From Bacteroidota bacterium (GTDB lineage Bacteria > Bacteroidota > Bacteroidia > J057 > JAJTIE01): 41,709 nucleotides of DNA. This document shows positions 34,351 to 41,709 of the stretch, in pieces. Position numbers and translations under genes: made by a program. Below the pieces are notes generated by a model. That model was not told where the DNA came from. It was given only the letters and a program-made list of their open reading frames with translations, and made no database searches. The number at the start of each line of letters is the position of its first letter. Within the stretch, counting starts at the first letter, position 1. Where the stretch lies: NCBI GenBank assembly GCA_019638695.1, contig JAHBTG010000018.1, forward strand, positions 1 through 41,709. Direction: 5' to 3'.

Positions 34351-34806
34351 ATGAATCAAAAGATGCGAAACAGTCTGTTAATGGCCGCCCTGTCGCTGGT
34401 GCTGGCCGTGGGTGGGGCTATTGGCGTGCGGGCCATGCAAAAATGCGCCGGCTCCGAAGAAAAGTGTACCACCACGTCTCCGCATACCGGTGGCCAGCAT
34501 GCGTGCAAAGGCGGCAAAAGCGGCGCCTGCGCACACGGTTGTCCAAACGGGAAATGCTGCCAGGAAGGGAAGGCCGCTTGCTGCCACAAGGGCATGCACG
34601 GAAAAAAAGCCTTCGCCTGCTGCAAAGGCCAGGGAAAAGCCTGCTGTATGAAGGGACCTAAAACCTGCACGGCAGACAGTGCTTCCTGCCAGGCAGATTC
34701 TACGCATCATGGGCATTTCCACCACCGGGGTCACCACAAACACCACGGCCGGGGCGGCAAACAAGGCCATGAGAAAGCGGTTTGCCCCCATATGAAGGAG
34801 CAATAA
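34351..34806 (+). CDS. Cys/His-rich exported protein, putative metal binder
   Basis: The 151-residue protein has an N-terminal hydrophobic segment (NSLLMAALSLVLAVGGAIGVRA) and no known domain I recognise. The rest holds 16 cysteines and 16 histidines. The middle has five CC pairs spaced by short Gly/Lys-rich linkers (GKCC, AACC, ACCK). The tail is a His-rich run (HHGHFHHRGHHKHHGRG) ending ICPH-like (AVCPHMKEQ). This is the composition of metal-sequestering proteins, but no metal specificity can be read. It is divergent from the RND adaptor gene. A role in metal handling or in sensing for that pump is inferred. Composition and reading-frame codon use match the neighbours. Confidence 0.6.
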   Translation: MNQKMRNSLLMAALSLVLAVGGAIGVRAMQKCAGSEEKCTTTSPHTGGQHACKGGKSGACAHGCPNGKCCQEGKAACCHKGMHGKKAFACCKGQGKACCMKGPKTCTADSASCQADSTHHGHFHHRGHHKHHGRGGKQGHEKAVCPHMKEQ

Positions 34807-34841
34807 ACCGGTCCTTAACCAACAAAAGCCATTCCCGGGCG

Positions 34842-34849
34842 TATCTTTG
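34842..34849 (+). promoter_or_regulatory. rlmN: -7 box (TATCTTTG) of rlmN, leaderless layout
   Basis: A perfect TAnnTTTG match, followed by TGGC and the ATG at 34854. This excludes the open-frame extension to 34782 as coding. Confidence 0.6.
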
Positions 34850-34853
34850 TGGC

Positions 34854-35900
34854 ATGGAAACACCCTTGCCGGATATTCGCGGGCTGAGCAAAGAGGAACT
34901 GGCCGGTTGGTTTGCAGAACGGGGAGAACCCTCTTTTCGTCTGAAGCAAGTCAACGAATGGCTATGGGAACGCCATGCCACCGCATTTGGGGACATGACC
35001 AACCTGGGCAAAGAATTGCGGGCTACACTGGCAGCGCACTTTTGCATTGGACAGGTAAGCATTGCCACCGAACAGCGCAGCCGCGACGGCAGTATTAAAT
35101 ACGGGTTCCGCCTGGCAGACGGTGAACTGGTAGAGGGGGTACTCATCCCCACGGCCAGCCGGGTCACGGCCTGTGTAAGCAGCCAAAGCGGGTGCAGCCT
35201 GTCCTGCAAATTCTGTGCAACCGGCTACATGCCGCTGAAGCGCAACCTGCACGCCTACGAGATATTTGACCAGGTAGCCACCCTGAGAACCCGGGCCCTG
35301 GCGGAGTATGGGCGTCCGCTGACGAATATCGTGTACATGGGTATGGGTGAGCCCCTGCTAAACTACAGGAATGTGATGGAAAGCATCCAGCGCGTCACCA
35401 GCGCAGAAGAAGGGCTGGGTATGAGCGCCCGGCGCATTACCCTAAGCACTGCAGGGATCGCCAAGATGATCCGCAAACTGGGCGATGACGGCTTCCGCTG
35501 CGAATTTGCACTCTCGTTACACGCGGCCACGGATGCCAAGCGCAGCCTTATCATGCCCATTAACGAGAGCAACAGCCTGGAAGCGCTCACCGATGCGTTG
35601 CTGCATTTTTATGACCGCACCGGCACCCGCATTACGCTGGAGTATATTGTGCTGCAGGACCTGAACGACGGGCCGGAGGATGCGGAAGCCTTACTGCAAT
35701 TCTCCCGGGTAGTGCCCAGCAAGATCAATATCATTGAGTACAACCCCATTGCAGAAGCCGGCTTTGTCAATACCGGTGCCCCACGGATGGAAGCTTTCCG
35801 CACCCACCTGGAGCGCGGAGGGGCTATTGTCAACGTACGCCGCAGCCGGGGACGGGATGTAGACGGGGCCTGCGGGCAGCTGGCTATCAAGGAACGGTAA
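34854..35900 (+). CDS. rlmN: Dual-specificity rRNA/tRNA adenine C2-methyltransferase RlmN
   Basis: The 348-residue protein is a radical-SAM enzyme that methylates A2503 of 23S rRNA and A37 of some tRNAs. The N-terminal domain reads RGLSKEELAGWFAERGEPSFRLKQVNEWLWERHA. The [4Fe-4S]-binding CxxxCxxC is in SGCSLSCKFCATGYMP, followed by NIVYMGMGEPLLNY and ITLSTAGIAKMIRKL. The catalytic second cysteine is in DGACGQL near the C-terminus. The length is normal for the family. The ATG at 34854 lies 4 nt after a consensus -7 box. Confidence 0.96.
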   Translation: METPLPDIRGLSKEELAGWFAERGEPSFRLKQVNEWLWERHATAFGDMTNLGKELRATLAAHFCIGQVSIATEQRSRDGSIKYGFRLADGELVEGVLIPTASRVTACVSSQSGCSLSCKFCATGYMPLKRNLHAYEIFDQVATLRTRALAEYGRPLTNIVYMGMGEPLLNYRNVMESIQRVTSAEEGLGMSARRITLSTAGIAKMIRKLGDDGFRCEFALSLHAATDAKRSLIMPINESNSLEALTDALLHFYDRTGTRITLEYIVLQDLNDGPEDAEALLQFSRVVPSKINIIEYNPIAEAGFVNTGAPRMEAFRTHLERGGAIVNVRRSRGRDVDGACGQLAIKER

Positions 35901-36264
35901 CCTGCATAGGCAGTTGCATTCCGTGGATAGGCAAATAAGCCTAACATCTTTCTGTATTTTGCAAAAATCTCAGCTTAATTCACAAGAATTAACAAATAAT
36001 TCGGAATCTTATGCATCCATTTGCTGTAATAAGCGTATACACCTTATCTCTTACAGTATAAGATATGCGAGATTATCAGGTTAAATATTATCGGTTCATC
36101 AGACAACTTAGTCAGGCCACCCGCACCCGGACTACCCCAGAGCCATCGGTTCCGGCACAGCCTAAACCAACACTGGCAACCGCCGACAAGTCCAACTCCT
36201 AAAAAGGGTCACTTCCGTTAGCTACAAAGGACAGGGGACATCTGGCGGCAAAGCCTGAAGCGGG
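35901..36264. other. 364-base gap between rlmN and the epimerase gene
   Basis: The left half (about 35930-36065) is markedly AT-rich. It is followed by a possible 45-codon gene at 36065-36202. The rest shows no promoter box, terminator or repeat that I trust. The two flanking genes converge here. Confidence 0.4.
36065..36202 (+). CDS. Possible 45-residue small protein
   Basis: An open frame starting ATG-CGA encodes MRDYQVKYYRFIRQLSQAT followed by a Pro/Thr/Ala-rich tail (EPSVPAQPKPTLATADKSNS). The N-terminus is basic/aromatic. It has no homologue I know, no promoter box with the usual spacing, and no ribosome-binding site. It is kept only because it fills an otherwise empty gap. It may be accidental. 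Confidence 0.2.
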   Translation: MRDYQVKYYRFIRQLSQATRTRTTPEPSVPAQPKPTLATADKSNS

Positions 36265-37251
36265 CTATACTGCCTGCCGGTGGTAGGCAATGATGTCTGT
36301 AAGCAGGGCGTCCAGATCATAACCCAGCTCAAACCCCAGTGCATTGCGCAGCTTGGAGATATCGGCAGTGCGCCGGTTCATGTCCTCAAAGCCCTTACCA
36401 TAGGCCTCTTCATAGGAGATGCAACGAATACCGGATGTAGAGCCAGTGAGGGCAATCACACGCTCTGCCAATTCCCGTATAGTGATCTCGAAGGGGTTGC
36501 CTACATTGAATACCTGGCCCAAAGCTGCATCCGAACCCATTAATCCTGTGATGGCCCGCAAGGCGTCATTTACATGCAGGAAACTGCGCTTCTGGGTGCC
36601 ATCGCCAAAAATGACAAGGTCTTCACCCGACAGGGCAGCCTTCACAAAATTGGGTATCACCATCCCATACAGGCTGAGCTGACGAGGACCCACGGTATTG
36701 AAGAACCGCACAATCACGCTCCGGGTGCCATACTGCTTCCAGTAGGCCAGCGCCAGGAATTCGTCCATACTCTTGGTATTGGCATATGCCCAGCGGTGGT
36801 TGGTCGTAGTCCCCTCTACCCGGTAATCGTCTTCCTTAAGCTTGCGCTGGCCGGTAGGATCCAGCAGATCCAGGCTCCTGCCATAGACCTCACTGGTACT
36901 GGCCACCAGCATCCGCTTATTGTGCTTGTGCACAGCAGCTATCACCACATCCATGCCCCGCACATTGTCCAGGATGGTCAGTACAGGATTATCCATGATG
37001 TACTTCACACCCACAGGCGCCGCCAGGTGATAAACATGGTCCGCCCAGGCTACCAGCGGTTCCACCAGGGTTGCATCCGTCACGGTACCCAGGTGAAACT
37101 GGAACCCGGGATGAGACAAGATCGTATCGAGGTTCTCCTTACGCCCGGTGGACAGGTTATCCAGCACCTGCACATGGTGCCCGGCTGCCAGCAGGTTCTC
37201 TGCCAGGTTAGAACCTATAAAACCAGCGCCACCGGTGATAAAAACGTTCAC
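36265..37251 (-). CDS. NAD-dependent sugar-nucleotide epimerase/dehydratase (extended SDR)
   Basis: The 328-residue protein is an extended SDR: NVFITGGAGFIGSNLAENLLAAGHHVQVLDNLSTG at the N-terminus, VYHLAAPVGVKYIMDNP, STSEVYG, the catalytic YxxxK in WAYANTKSMDE (Y about 156), and RFFNTVGPRQ plus GDGTQKRSFLHVNDA. These features fit UDP-glucuronate decarboxylase or UDP-glucose 4-epimerase relatives; which one cannot be settled. The start is a GTG at 37251. A stop codon lies six codons upstream in frame. It follows pnp by 27 bases on the same strand and may be part of the rpsO-pnp transcript. Confidence 0.88.
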   Translation of the reverse strand: MNVFITGGAGFIGSNLAENLLAAGHHVQVLDNLSTGRKENLDTILSHPGFQFHLGTVTDATLVEPLVAWADHVYHLAAPVGVKYIMDNPVLTILDNVRGMDVVIAAVHKHNKRMLVASTSEVYGRSLDLLDPTGQRKLKEDDYRVEGTTTNHRWAYANTKSMDEFLALAYWKQYGTRSVIVRFFNTVGPRQLSLYGMVIPNFVKAALSGEDLVIFGDGTQKRSFLHVNDALRAITGLMGSDAALGQVFNVGNPFEITIRELAERVIALTGSTSGIRCISYEEAYGKGFEDMNRRTADISKLRNALGFELGYDLDALLTDIIAYHRQAV

Positions 37252-37278
37252 AGGAGAAGGGGATTAGCAATATGGAGT

Positions 37279-39558
37279 CTAGGCCTGATCGCTGCCATTT
37301 CCGTTAAAGGAGTCGCGGCGGCGGTCTCCACCGTCACGGCGGTCACGTCCACCGTCTCTGCGGTCACCGCCACGGTCACGGCGGTCTCCACCGCGGCCGC
37401 GGTCACGATCGCGGTCGCCACGCTCACGTGGAGGAGCATCTACCCAACCCTCGGGCTTAGGCATCAGCGCCCTTTTGCTCAGGCGGAATTTGCCAGCCTT
37501 AGCATCCACTTCAATGAGTTTCACATCAAACTCATCTCCTATCTGAATGGCGTCTTCTATGGAAGGGATACGCTCATAGGCTACTTCTGATATATGCAGC
37601 CAGCCTTCCCGGCCGGGCATAAATTCTACAAAAGCGCCGGATTCTTTCATACCCTTCACCACGCCATGGAATACCTGGCCTACCTCCGGCTTGGCAGTGA
37701 TAGAACGAATCCATTCGGCCGCATCATTAATACCCACCTTATCCGAGCTGGCAATGGTCACATGGCCCAGGTTGTCATATTCTTCAATGGCAATGACAGT
37801 ACCTGTCTCGCGCTGGATCTCCTGGATGATTTTGCCACCAGGCCCGATAACGGCGCCAATGGTATCCTGAGGAATAGTGAGCTTGAGAATACGGGGAGCG
37901 AACTCTGCGATATCCGGACGGGGCTCTGCGATCACTTCCAGCATCTTGCCCAAGATATGTGCGCGGCCATCCTTAGCCTGGTAGAGCGCTTTGGTCAGAA
38001 TCTCATAGCTGAGGCCGCGCACCTTAATGTCCATCTGGCAGGCGGTAATACCCTTCTCGGTACCGGTTACCTTAAAATCCATGTCTCCCAGGTGATCCTC
38101 ATCTCCCAGAATGTCGGACAATACGGCGAAGCGGTCTCCCTCCAGGATAAGGCCCATAGCAATACCGGATACCGGGCGGCGGATAGGAATCCCTGAATCC
38201 ATCAGCGCCATGCAGCCGGCACAGACGGTGGCCATGGAACTGGAACCATTGCTCTCCAGGATATCGGAGGTAATGCGGATGGTATGTTCTACTTCTGACG
38301 GAATGACCTTGCGCAGGGCACGCTCGGCCAGGTTGCCGTGGCCCACCTCGCGGCGGCTGGGACCTCGCAGGAACTTGGTCTCACCGGTACTGAAGGGGGG
38401 GAAGTTATATTGAAGCATGAACTTCTTGGAACCTTCCTGAGTAGCATAGTCTATGGTTTGTTCATCCATCTTGCTACCCAGTGTAATGGTGCTCAGGCTT
38501 TGCGTCTCTCCCCGGGTAAACAGGCTGGAGCCGTGGCTACGGGGCAGCACAGCCACCTCACCTGAAATAGGACGGATCTGGTCCGGGCGGCGGCCATCGA
38601 TACGGGTATTCTTGTCCAGTATCATGGCCCGCATTTCTTTGTAGACCACATCTTCATAGTAGGTCTTGATCATGAGGGCCATTTGATCGGCCTGTTCATG
38701 CTCCTTGTCCAGGAATTTCTCCAGGCAGGCTTCCTTGATAGCCTTGAGCTGGCTGCTCCGCTCCTGCTTGGGCAGCATGCGGTCAAATATGCTCTTCACC
38801 TGCGGCTGCGCAAAAGCTTCCAGCTGCTGCAGAATCTGCTCATCGCGCAGCGGCTTCTCGTAGTCACGGAAGGTTTTACCCACTGCCTTGCGGAGCTCAA
38901 GCTGTACTTCGTTCAGTTTTTTGATAGCCTGGTGAGCGGTCTTCAGCGCCTCTACCATCAGCTCCTCGCTCACTTCATTGGCCTCACCCTCCACCATGTT
39001 GATGGAGTCTATGGTACCGCCTACCACCAGCTCCAGGTCCGCACCTTCGGTTTGCTCATAGGTAGGGTTGATGATGAACTGGCCGTCTTTGTAGACAATG
39101 CGCACCGTGGAAACGGGATCCGGGAAAGGGATATCCGACACACAGACGGCGGTAGAAGCCGCCAGGCAGGCATAGGCATCCGTCTGGATCATGCGGTCTG
39201 CAGAATACACCGTGATGATGACCTGGATATCCGCATGATAATCCTCGGGGAACAGCGGGCGCAGCGAGCGGTCCACAATGCGAGACGTGAGGATCTCGTA
39301 ATCATTGAGGCGGCCGTCGCGCTTAAAAAAGCCACCGGGGAATTTACCGGTGGCCGAATAATTTTCTTTATAGTCTACGGACAGGGGGAGAAAATCCGTG
39401 AGCGGATTGATCTCCTTGCGTGCCACAACGGTAGCCAGCATGCGCACGTCACCCACAGTCAGCCAAATGGCGCCATCCGCCTGACGGGCAAGTTTACCAT
39501 ACTCTACGGTAACAACTTGTCCGTTCCCAAGCTCAATTGAGCGAGAAACCAATTCCAT
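37279..39558 (-). CDS. pnp: Polyribonucleotide nucleotidyltransferase (PNPase) with Arg/Asp/Gly-rich tail
   Basis: The 759-residue protein has the two RNase PH domains (LTVGDVRMLATVVARKE, GGFFKRDGRLNDYEILTSRIVDRSLRPLFP, later RGETQSLSTITLGSKMDEQ, GHGNLAERALRKVIP), then the KH domain (IGAVIGPGGKIIQEIQRETGTVIAIEE) and S1 domain (GQVFHGVVKGMKESGAFVEFMPGREGWLHISEVA). PNPase degrades mRNA 3'-5' phosphorolytically. Beyond the usual end it carries about 50 residues (PPRERGDRDRDRGRGG onward) of Arg/Asp/Gly repeats, similar to RGG-type RNA-binding tails. rpsO ends 47 bases upstream, the classical rpsO-pnp order. Confidence 0.97.
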   Translation of the reverse strand: MELVSRSIELGNGQVVTVEYGKLARQADGAIWLTVGDVRMLATVVARKEINPLTDFLPLSVDYKENYSATGKFPGGFFKRDGRLNDYEILTSRIVDRSLRPLFPEDYHADIQVIITVYSADRMIQTDAYACLAASTAVCVSDIPFPDPVSTVRIVYKDGQFIINPTYEQTEGADLELVVGGTIDSINMVEGEANEVSEELMVEALKTAHQAIKKLNEVQLELRKAVGKTFRDYEKPLRDEQILQQLEAFAQPQVKSIFDRMLPKQERSSQLKAIKEACLEKFLDKEHEQADQMALMIKTYYEDVVYKEMRAMILDKNTRIDGRRPDQIRPISGEVAVLPRSHGSSLFTRGETQSLSTITLGSKMDEQTIDYATQEGSKKFMLQYNFPPFSTGETKFLRGPSRREVGHGNLAERALRKVIPSEVEHTIRITSDILESNGSSSMATVCAGCMALMDSGIPIRRPVSGIAMGLILEGDRFAVLSDILGDEDHLGDMDFKVTGTEKGITACQMDIKVRGLSYEILTKALYQAKDGRAHILGKMLEVIAEPRPDIAEFAPRILKLTIPQDTIGAVIGPGGKIIQEIQRETGTVIAIEEYDNLGHVTIASSDKVGINDAAEWIRSITAKPEVGQVFHGVVKGMKESGAFVEFMPGREGWLHISEVAYERIPSIEDAIQIGDEFDVKLIEVDAKAGKFRLSKRALMPKPEGWVDAPPRERGDRDRDRGRGGDRRDRGGDRRDGGRDRRDGGDRRRDSFNGNGSDQA

Positions 39559-39605
39559 ACTAAAAGGATATAAGTGAAAACAGGAAGAAAGAAGAAGGGC
39601 GAGTC

Positions 39606-39881
39606 CTACTTACGGATGCCAAGCTTCTGAATGATTTCGCGGTAGCGTACGATCTCATCGCGGCGGAGATAATCCAGCAGTCTACGACGCTTACCCACCA
39701 GGCGGAGAAGACCCGTTTTGGTACTCATGTCCTTAGGGTTCTTCTTCAGGTGTTCGTTCAGGTGATTGATACGATACGTAAACAGGGCGATTTGGCTCTC
39801 GGCACTACCGGAGTCGCTAGCTTTCTGCGAAATGCTGTTTTCCTTGAAAATCTCAGCTTTCTTTTCGGATGTCAGATACAT
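39606..39881 (-). CDS. rpsO: 30S ribosomal protein uS15
   Basis: The 91-residue protein is uS15: KKAEIFKENSISQKASDSGSAESQIALFTYRINHLNEHLKKNPKDMSTKTGLLRLVGKRRRLLDYLRRDEIVRYREIIQKLGIRK. It binds the 16S rRNA central domain. It is the first gene of the rpsO-pnp unit. The 5' region has a short dyad (CCCGTAA/TTGCGGG around 39908-39922) that overlaps a weak promoter-like TAATTTG. In E. coli uS15 controls its own mRNA, but no such structure is proven here. Confidence 0.98.
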   Translation of the reverse strand: MYLTSEKKAEIFKENSISQKASDSGSAESQIALFTYRINHLNEHLKKNPKDMSTKTGLLRLVGKRRRLLDYLRRDEIVRYREIIQKLGIRK

Positions 39882-39974
39882 TCTCGTGCTTTTTCTCTTT
39901 TTTACTAGCCCGCAAATTACGGGAATAATCCAAGGCAGCGCAAGCTACTGTATGAATAAAATTATAGGAGCCGC

Positions 39975-40403
39975 TTAAGGCAGCAGAGCATACGCAGGCG
40001 GGGCCAGGCGCAGGGCCAGCAAAGGCAGGCTTATCCCTCCCGCCAGGCAAACATAGAGCAGCATCTCGGCAAAGAGGAATGCTTCCAGCATACCGGCAGC
40101 CCAGGGAAGCGCGGCCAGGCGGTCATACTGCCATTGCACCACCCCGGCGCCCAGGGCAAGGCATGTGAGCACGCCTATCTGCAGCAGCAAGGGCTTTTCC
40201 TGCGGAAACAGTTGCACCAGCACCAATATGCCCAGTAAAAGCCCCAGCATCAGGTATCCCCGGGTGGTATAATAAGCCGTAATGCGCCGCCCCAGCACCT
40301 GTTGCGACTCCGCATTCAGGCTGCGCCGCGCCCGGCGACGCACATACTCCTGCAACACCAGGGCGGCGAGCAGCAGGCTGGTTTGCACTACCCAGAAAAG
40401 CAT
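39975..40403 (-). CDS. Small membrane protein of unknown function
   Basis: The 142-residue protein has four predicted transmembrane helices (LFWVVQTSLLLAALVLQEYV, YLMLGLLLGILVLVQLFP, IGVLTCLALGAGVVQW, and the last, MLEAFLFAEMLLYVCLAGGISLPLLAL), with a basic loop RRRARRSLNAE after the first. The N-terminus is the ATG at 40403. An upstream TTG is part of the promoter box. It shares a 28-base divergent promoter region with ruvA. The function is unknown. Confidence 0.65.
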   Translation of the reverse strand: MLFWVVQTSLLLAALVLQEYVRRRARRSLNAESQQVLGRRITAYYTTRGYLMLGLLLGILVLVQLFPQEKPLLLQIGVLTCLALGAGVVQWQYDRLAALPWAAGMLEAFLFAEMLLYVCLAGGISLPLLALRLAPPAYALLP

Positions 40404-40406
40404 GTA

Positions 40407-40414
40407 CAAAGCTA
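40407..40414 (-). promoter_or_regulatory. -7 box (TAGCTTTG) of the small membrane protein gene
   Basis: A perfect TAnnTTTG match on the minus strand, ending 3 nt before the ATG. It is 5 bases from the opposing ruvA box. Confidence 0.5.
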
Positions 40415-40419
40415 GCTAT

Positions 40420-40427
40420 TATCTTCG
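40420..40427 (+). promoter_or_regulatory. ruvA: Near-consensus -7 box (TATCTTCG) of ruvA
   Basis: One mismatch from TAnnTTTG, followed by GGGC and the ruvA ATG at 40432, with the 4-nt spacing. Confidence 0.45.
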
Positions 40428-40431
40428 GGGC

Positions 40432-41013
40432 ATGATAGAATACCTCAACGGCAAAGTGGCCCGGCTGGACCCGGCCCTGGTGGTAGTGGAGTGCCATGGG
40501 GTGGGTTATGCCTGCCGCATATCGCTGAATACATACACTGCGCTCAAGGGTATGGCCACCGCCCTGGTACACACCCACCTGCAGATCAAAGAAGACAGCC
40601 ACACACTCTATGGATTTGCCCACGTGCACGAGCGGGCCTTGTTCTTGCAACTGCTGGGCGTGAGCGGAGTGGGCGGCAGCACGGCGCTCACTATGCTGAG
40701 CGGCATGACGGCTGCCGAGCTGCAGGCCTGCATTGCCCAAAGTGATGTAGCCCGCTTAAAGCAGCTGAAAGGAGTAGGTGAAAAAACGGCTAACCGCATC
40801 ATTGTAGAACTGCAGAACAAATTGCCGCAGCTGGCAGAAGCCGCAGGAGAAACCCCCGGCGGGGCCACTGCCCTGCGGGCAGATGCCCTGCAGGCTTTGC
40901 TCAGCCTGGGATTTCCCAAGGCCGAGATGGAAAAACGGCTGGATCGCATACTCAAACAGGAAGCGTCTCCGGTTTCGGTAGAATTTCTTATCAAAGAAGC
41001 CCTTAAAGGCTGA
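40432..41013 (+). CDS. ruvA: Holliday junction ATP-dependent helicase subunit RuvA
   Basis: The 193-residue protein binds four-way junctions and loads RuvB. It starts MIEYLNGKVARLDPALVVVECHGVGYACRISLNTY, the OB-fold domain, then has HhH motifs (LLGVSGVGGSTALTMLSGM and LKQLKGVGEKTANRIIVEL) and a C-terminal RuvB-binding domain ending in VEFLIKEALKG. An upstream ORF extension to 40282 overlaps the divergent gene and is rejected. sprA follows 146 bases downstream, an order I recall from other Bacteroidota. Confidence 0.97.
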   Translation: MIEYLNGKVARLDPALVVVECHGVGYACRISLNTYTALKGMATALVHTHLQIKEDSHTLYGFAHVHERALFLQLLGVSGVGGSTALTMLSGMTAAELQACIAQSDVARLKQLKGVGEKTANRIIVELQNKLPQLAEAAGETPGGATALRADALQALLSLGFPKAEMEKRLDRILKQEASPVSVEFLIKEALKG

Positions 41014-41030
41014 TTATTTCTGTGCCTGTG

Positions 41031-41038
41031 TATATTTG
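41031..41038 (+). promoter_or_regulatory. sprA: -7 box (TATATTTG), probable promoter of sprA
   Basis: A perfect TAnnTTTG match 17 bases after the ruvA stop codon. If used, it gives sprA a leader of about 115 nt, unlike the leaderless genes nearby. A two-codon frame ATG-GTA-TAA (41107-41115) lies in that leader. Confidence 0.45.
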
Positions 41039-41159
41039 CCTCGCAAAACAGCGTTAACAATCCAGCTCTGACCGCGGCAATATCTAACCTCTCCCCAGTG
41101 CAACGCATGGTATAAATCTCTACGTAAGTTGATTTTTTCCCGAAAACCGTAAACGCGTT

Positions 41160-41709
41160 TTGCAGTATCGTCTGTTATCTGCATGTATTATCGTACTGGC
41201 ATGGACTGTCAGTGCAGCAGATGCCTGCGCAAATGTGCCATTACTGCCGGCCGAAGGCTTGTGGGAGGCGTTTGCTTTATGGCCAATCCCGGAAGATACC
41301 ACCCGCAAAAAACTGGACAGGTATGGCGATGCCACCCGGCGGGACAAGTATGACAACTCCAGCCTGCCCAATCCCAGCAATATCAAGAAGGTATTTGAGC
41401 TGGCGCCGGACGGCAAGGGCTTTTATGTATACGAGCGGGTGGGCGACCAGGATATCCGTCCCCCGTCTTACATTACCCGGGAGCAGTTCATGCGCATGCG
41501 GGAAAAGGAACAGCGGGAAGATTATTTCCGCGAACTGGCAGGCAACAGCAGCCAGAACGCCAATAAACCCCGGAGCCTGCTGGAACCCCAGCTGAACGTC
41601 AACAGCAAGCTGTTTGCCACCATATTCGGCAGCACCAAAATAGACATCAAGCCCAATGTAAGCGTACTGCTGGATTTCTCCGTGCGGCTCAACCGCATGA
41701 AAAATCCCT
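41160..41709 (+). CDS. sprA: Type IX secretion translocon protein SprA (N-terminal part)
   Basis: The last 550 bases encode the N-terminus of a much larger protein (SprA is about 2,400 residues) that forms the outer-membrane translocation channel of type IX secretion. A signal peptide (QYRLLSACIIVLAWTVSAADACA) is followed by NPSNIKKVFELAPDGKGFYVYERVGDQDIRPPSYITREQFMRM and LLEPQLNVNSKLFATIFGSTKIDIKPNVSVLLDF, both recognisable SprA/Sov landmarks. The frame is closed upstream by a TGA at 41130, and the only plausible start before the signal peptide is a TTG at 41160. The gene runs off the right edge. Confidence 0.85.
   Translation, partial: MQYRLLSACIIVLAWTVSAADACANVPLLPAEGLWEAFALWPIPEDTTRKKLDRYGDATRRDKYDNSSLPNPSNIKKVFELAPDGKGFYVYERVGDQDIRPPSYITREQFMRMREKEQREDYFRELAGNSSQNANKPRSLLEPQLNVNSKLFATIFGSTKIDIKPNVSVLLDFSVRLNRMKNP

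Noticed and set aside
37318-37440. Tandem repeat or CRISPR-like array at the end of pnp
   Set aside because: The repeats are short, imperfect and in frame with an Arg/Asp/Gly tail. There are no spacers of uniform length.

Overview
The window looks like chromosomal DNA of a moderately GC-rich member of the Bacteroidota, probably Chitinophagales or a relative. The evidence is the start of sprA (type IX secretion) directly after ruvA, DUF3127 and DUF3822 proteins, DUF7033-type deacetylase and YfhO-like genes, and Bacteroidota-type promoters (TAnnTTTG boxes) with almost no Shine-Dalgarno sequences. I see no rRNA, tRNA, CRISPR array, transposase or phage gene.

Layout. 1-1906 (minus strand) is an AT-rich accessory segment: a short secreted RHS-core protein with a variable C-terminal domain, a small secreted protein behind it (candidate immunity protein), and at the left edge the first bases of a second RHS-type gene with the same start region. 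2212-4308 has an O-methyltransferase and a LysM lytic transglycosylase; an SDR oxidoreductase converges on them. 5197-8161 is murB-yidC. 8229-9291 is a lipoprotein, xseB and a DUF3127 gene. 9309-13290 is yfhO-like plus a deacetylase-like gene. 13433-15527 is ychF, a methyltransferase-like gene and a rhodanese. 15517-18271 is rpsF-rpsR-rplI plus a polytopic membrane protein. 18413-20095 is an RsmI-like methylase and a BtuF-like protein. 20231-22731 is DUF3822, rsmD and a class V aminotransferase. 23052-26702 is a SNF2 helicase and a family 2 glycosyltransferase. 26667-27351 is rpmH-rnpA. 27439-29290 is an esterase-like lipoprotein and a methyltransferase. 29863-34173 is an RND efflux pump with its adaptor, facing a Cys/His-rich exported protein (34351-34806). 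rlmN, an epimerase, pnp, rpsO, a small membrane protein, ruvA and sprA (cut by the right edge) complete the window.

Most of this is core information processing and envelope biogenesis. The parts that stand out are: (1) tandem RHS-toxin-like cassettes at the left edge with an uncharacterised HExxxH C-terminal domain; (2) a protein with 16 Cys and 16 His divergent from an RND pump, with a repeat-rich candidate operator between them; (3) a repeated promoter layout in which a TAnnTTTG-like box ends exactly 4 nt before the start codon of many genes, implying leaderless mRNAs and fixing several start codons; (4) structured non-coding elements at 22742-22872 and 29463-29672 that share a 22-bp core, one with pseudoknot potential.

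All functional assignments come from reading motifs, with no database search. Promoters and hairpins were found by eye.
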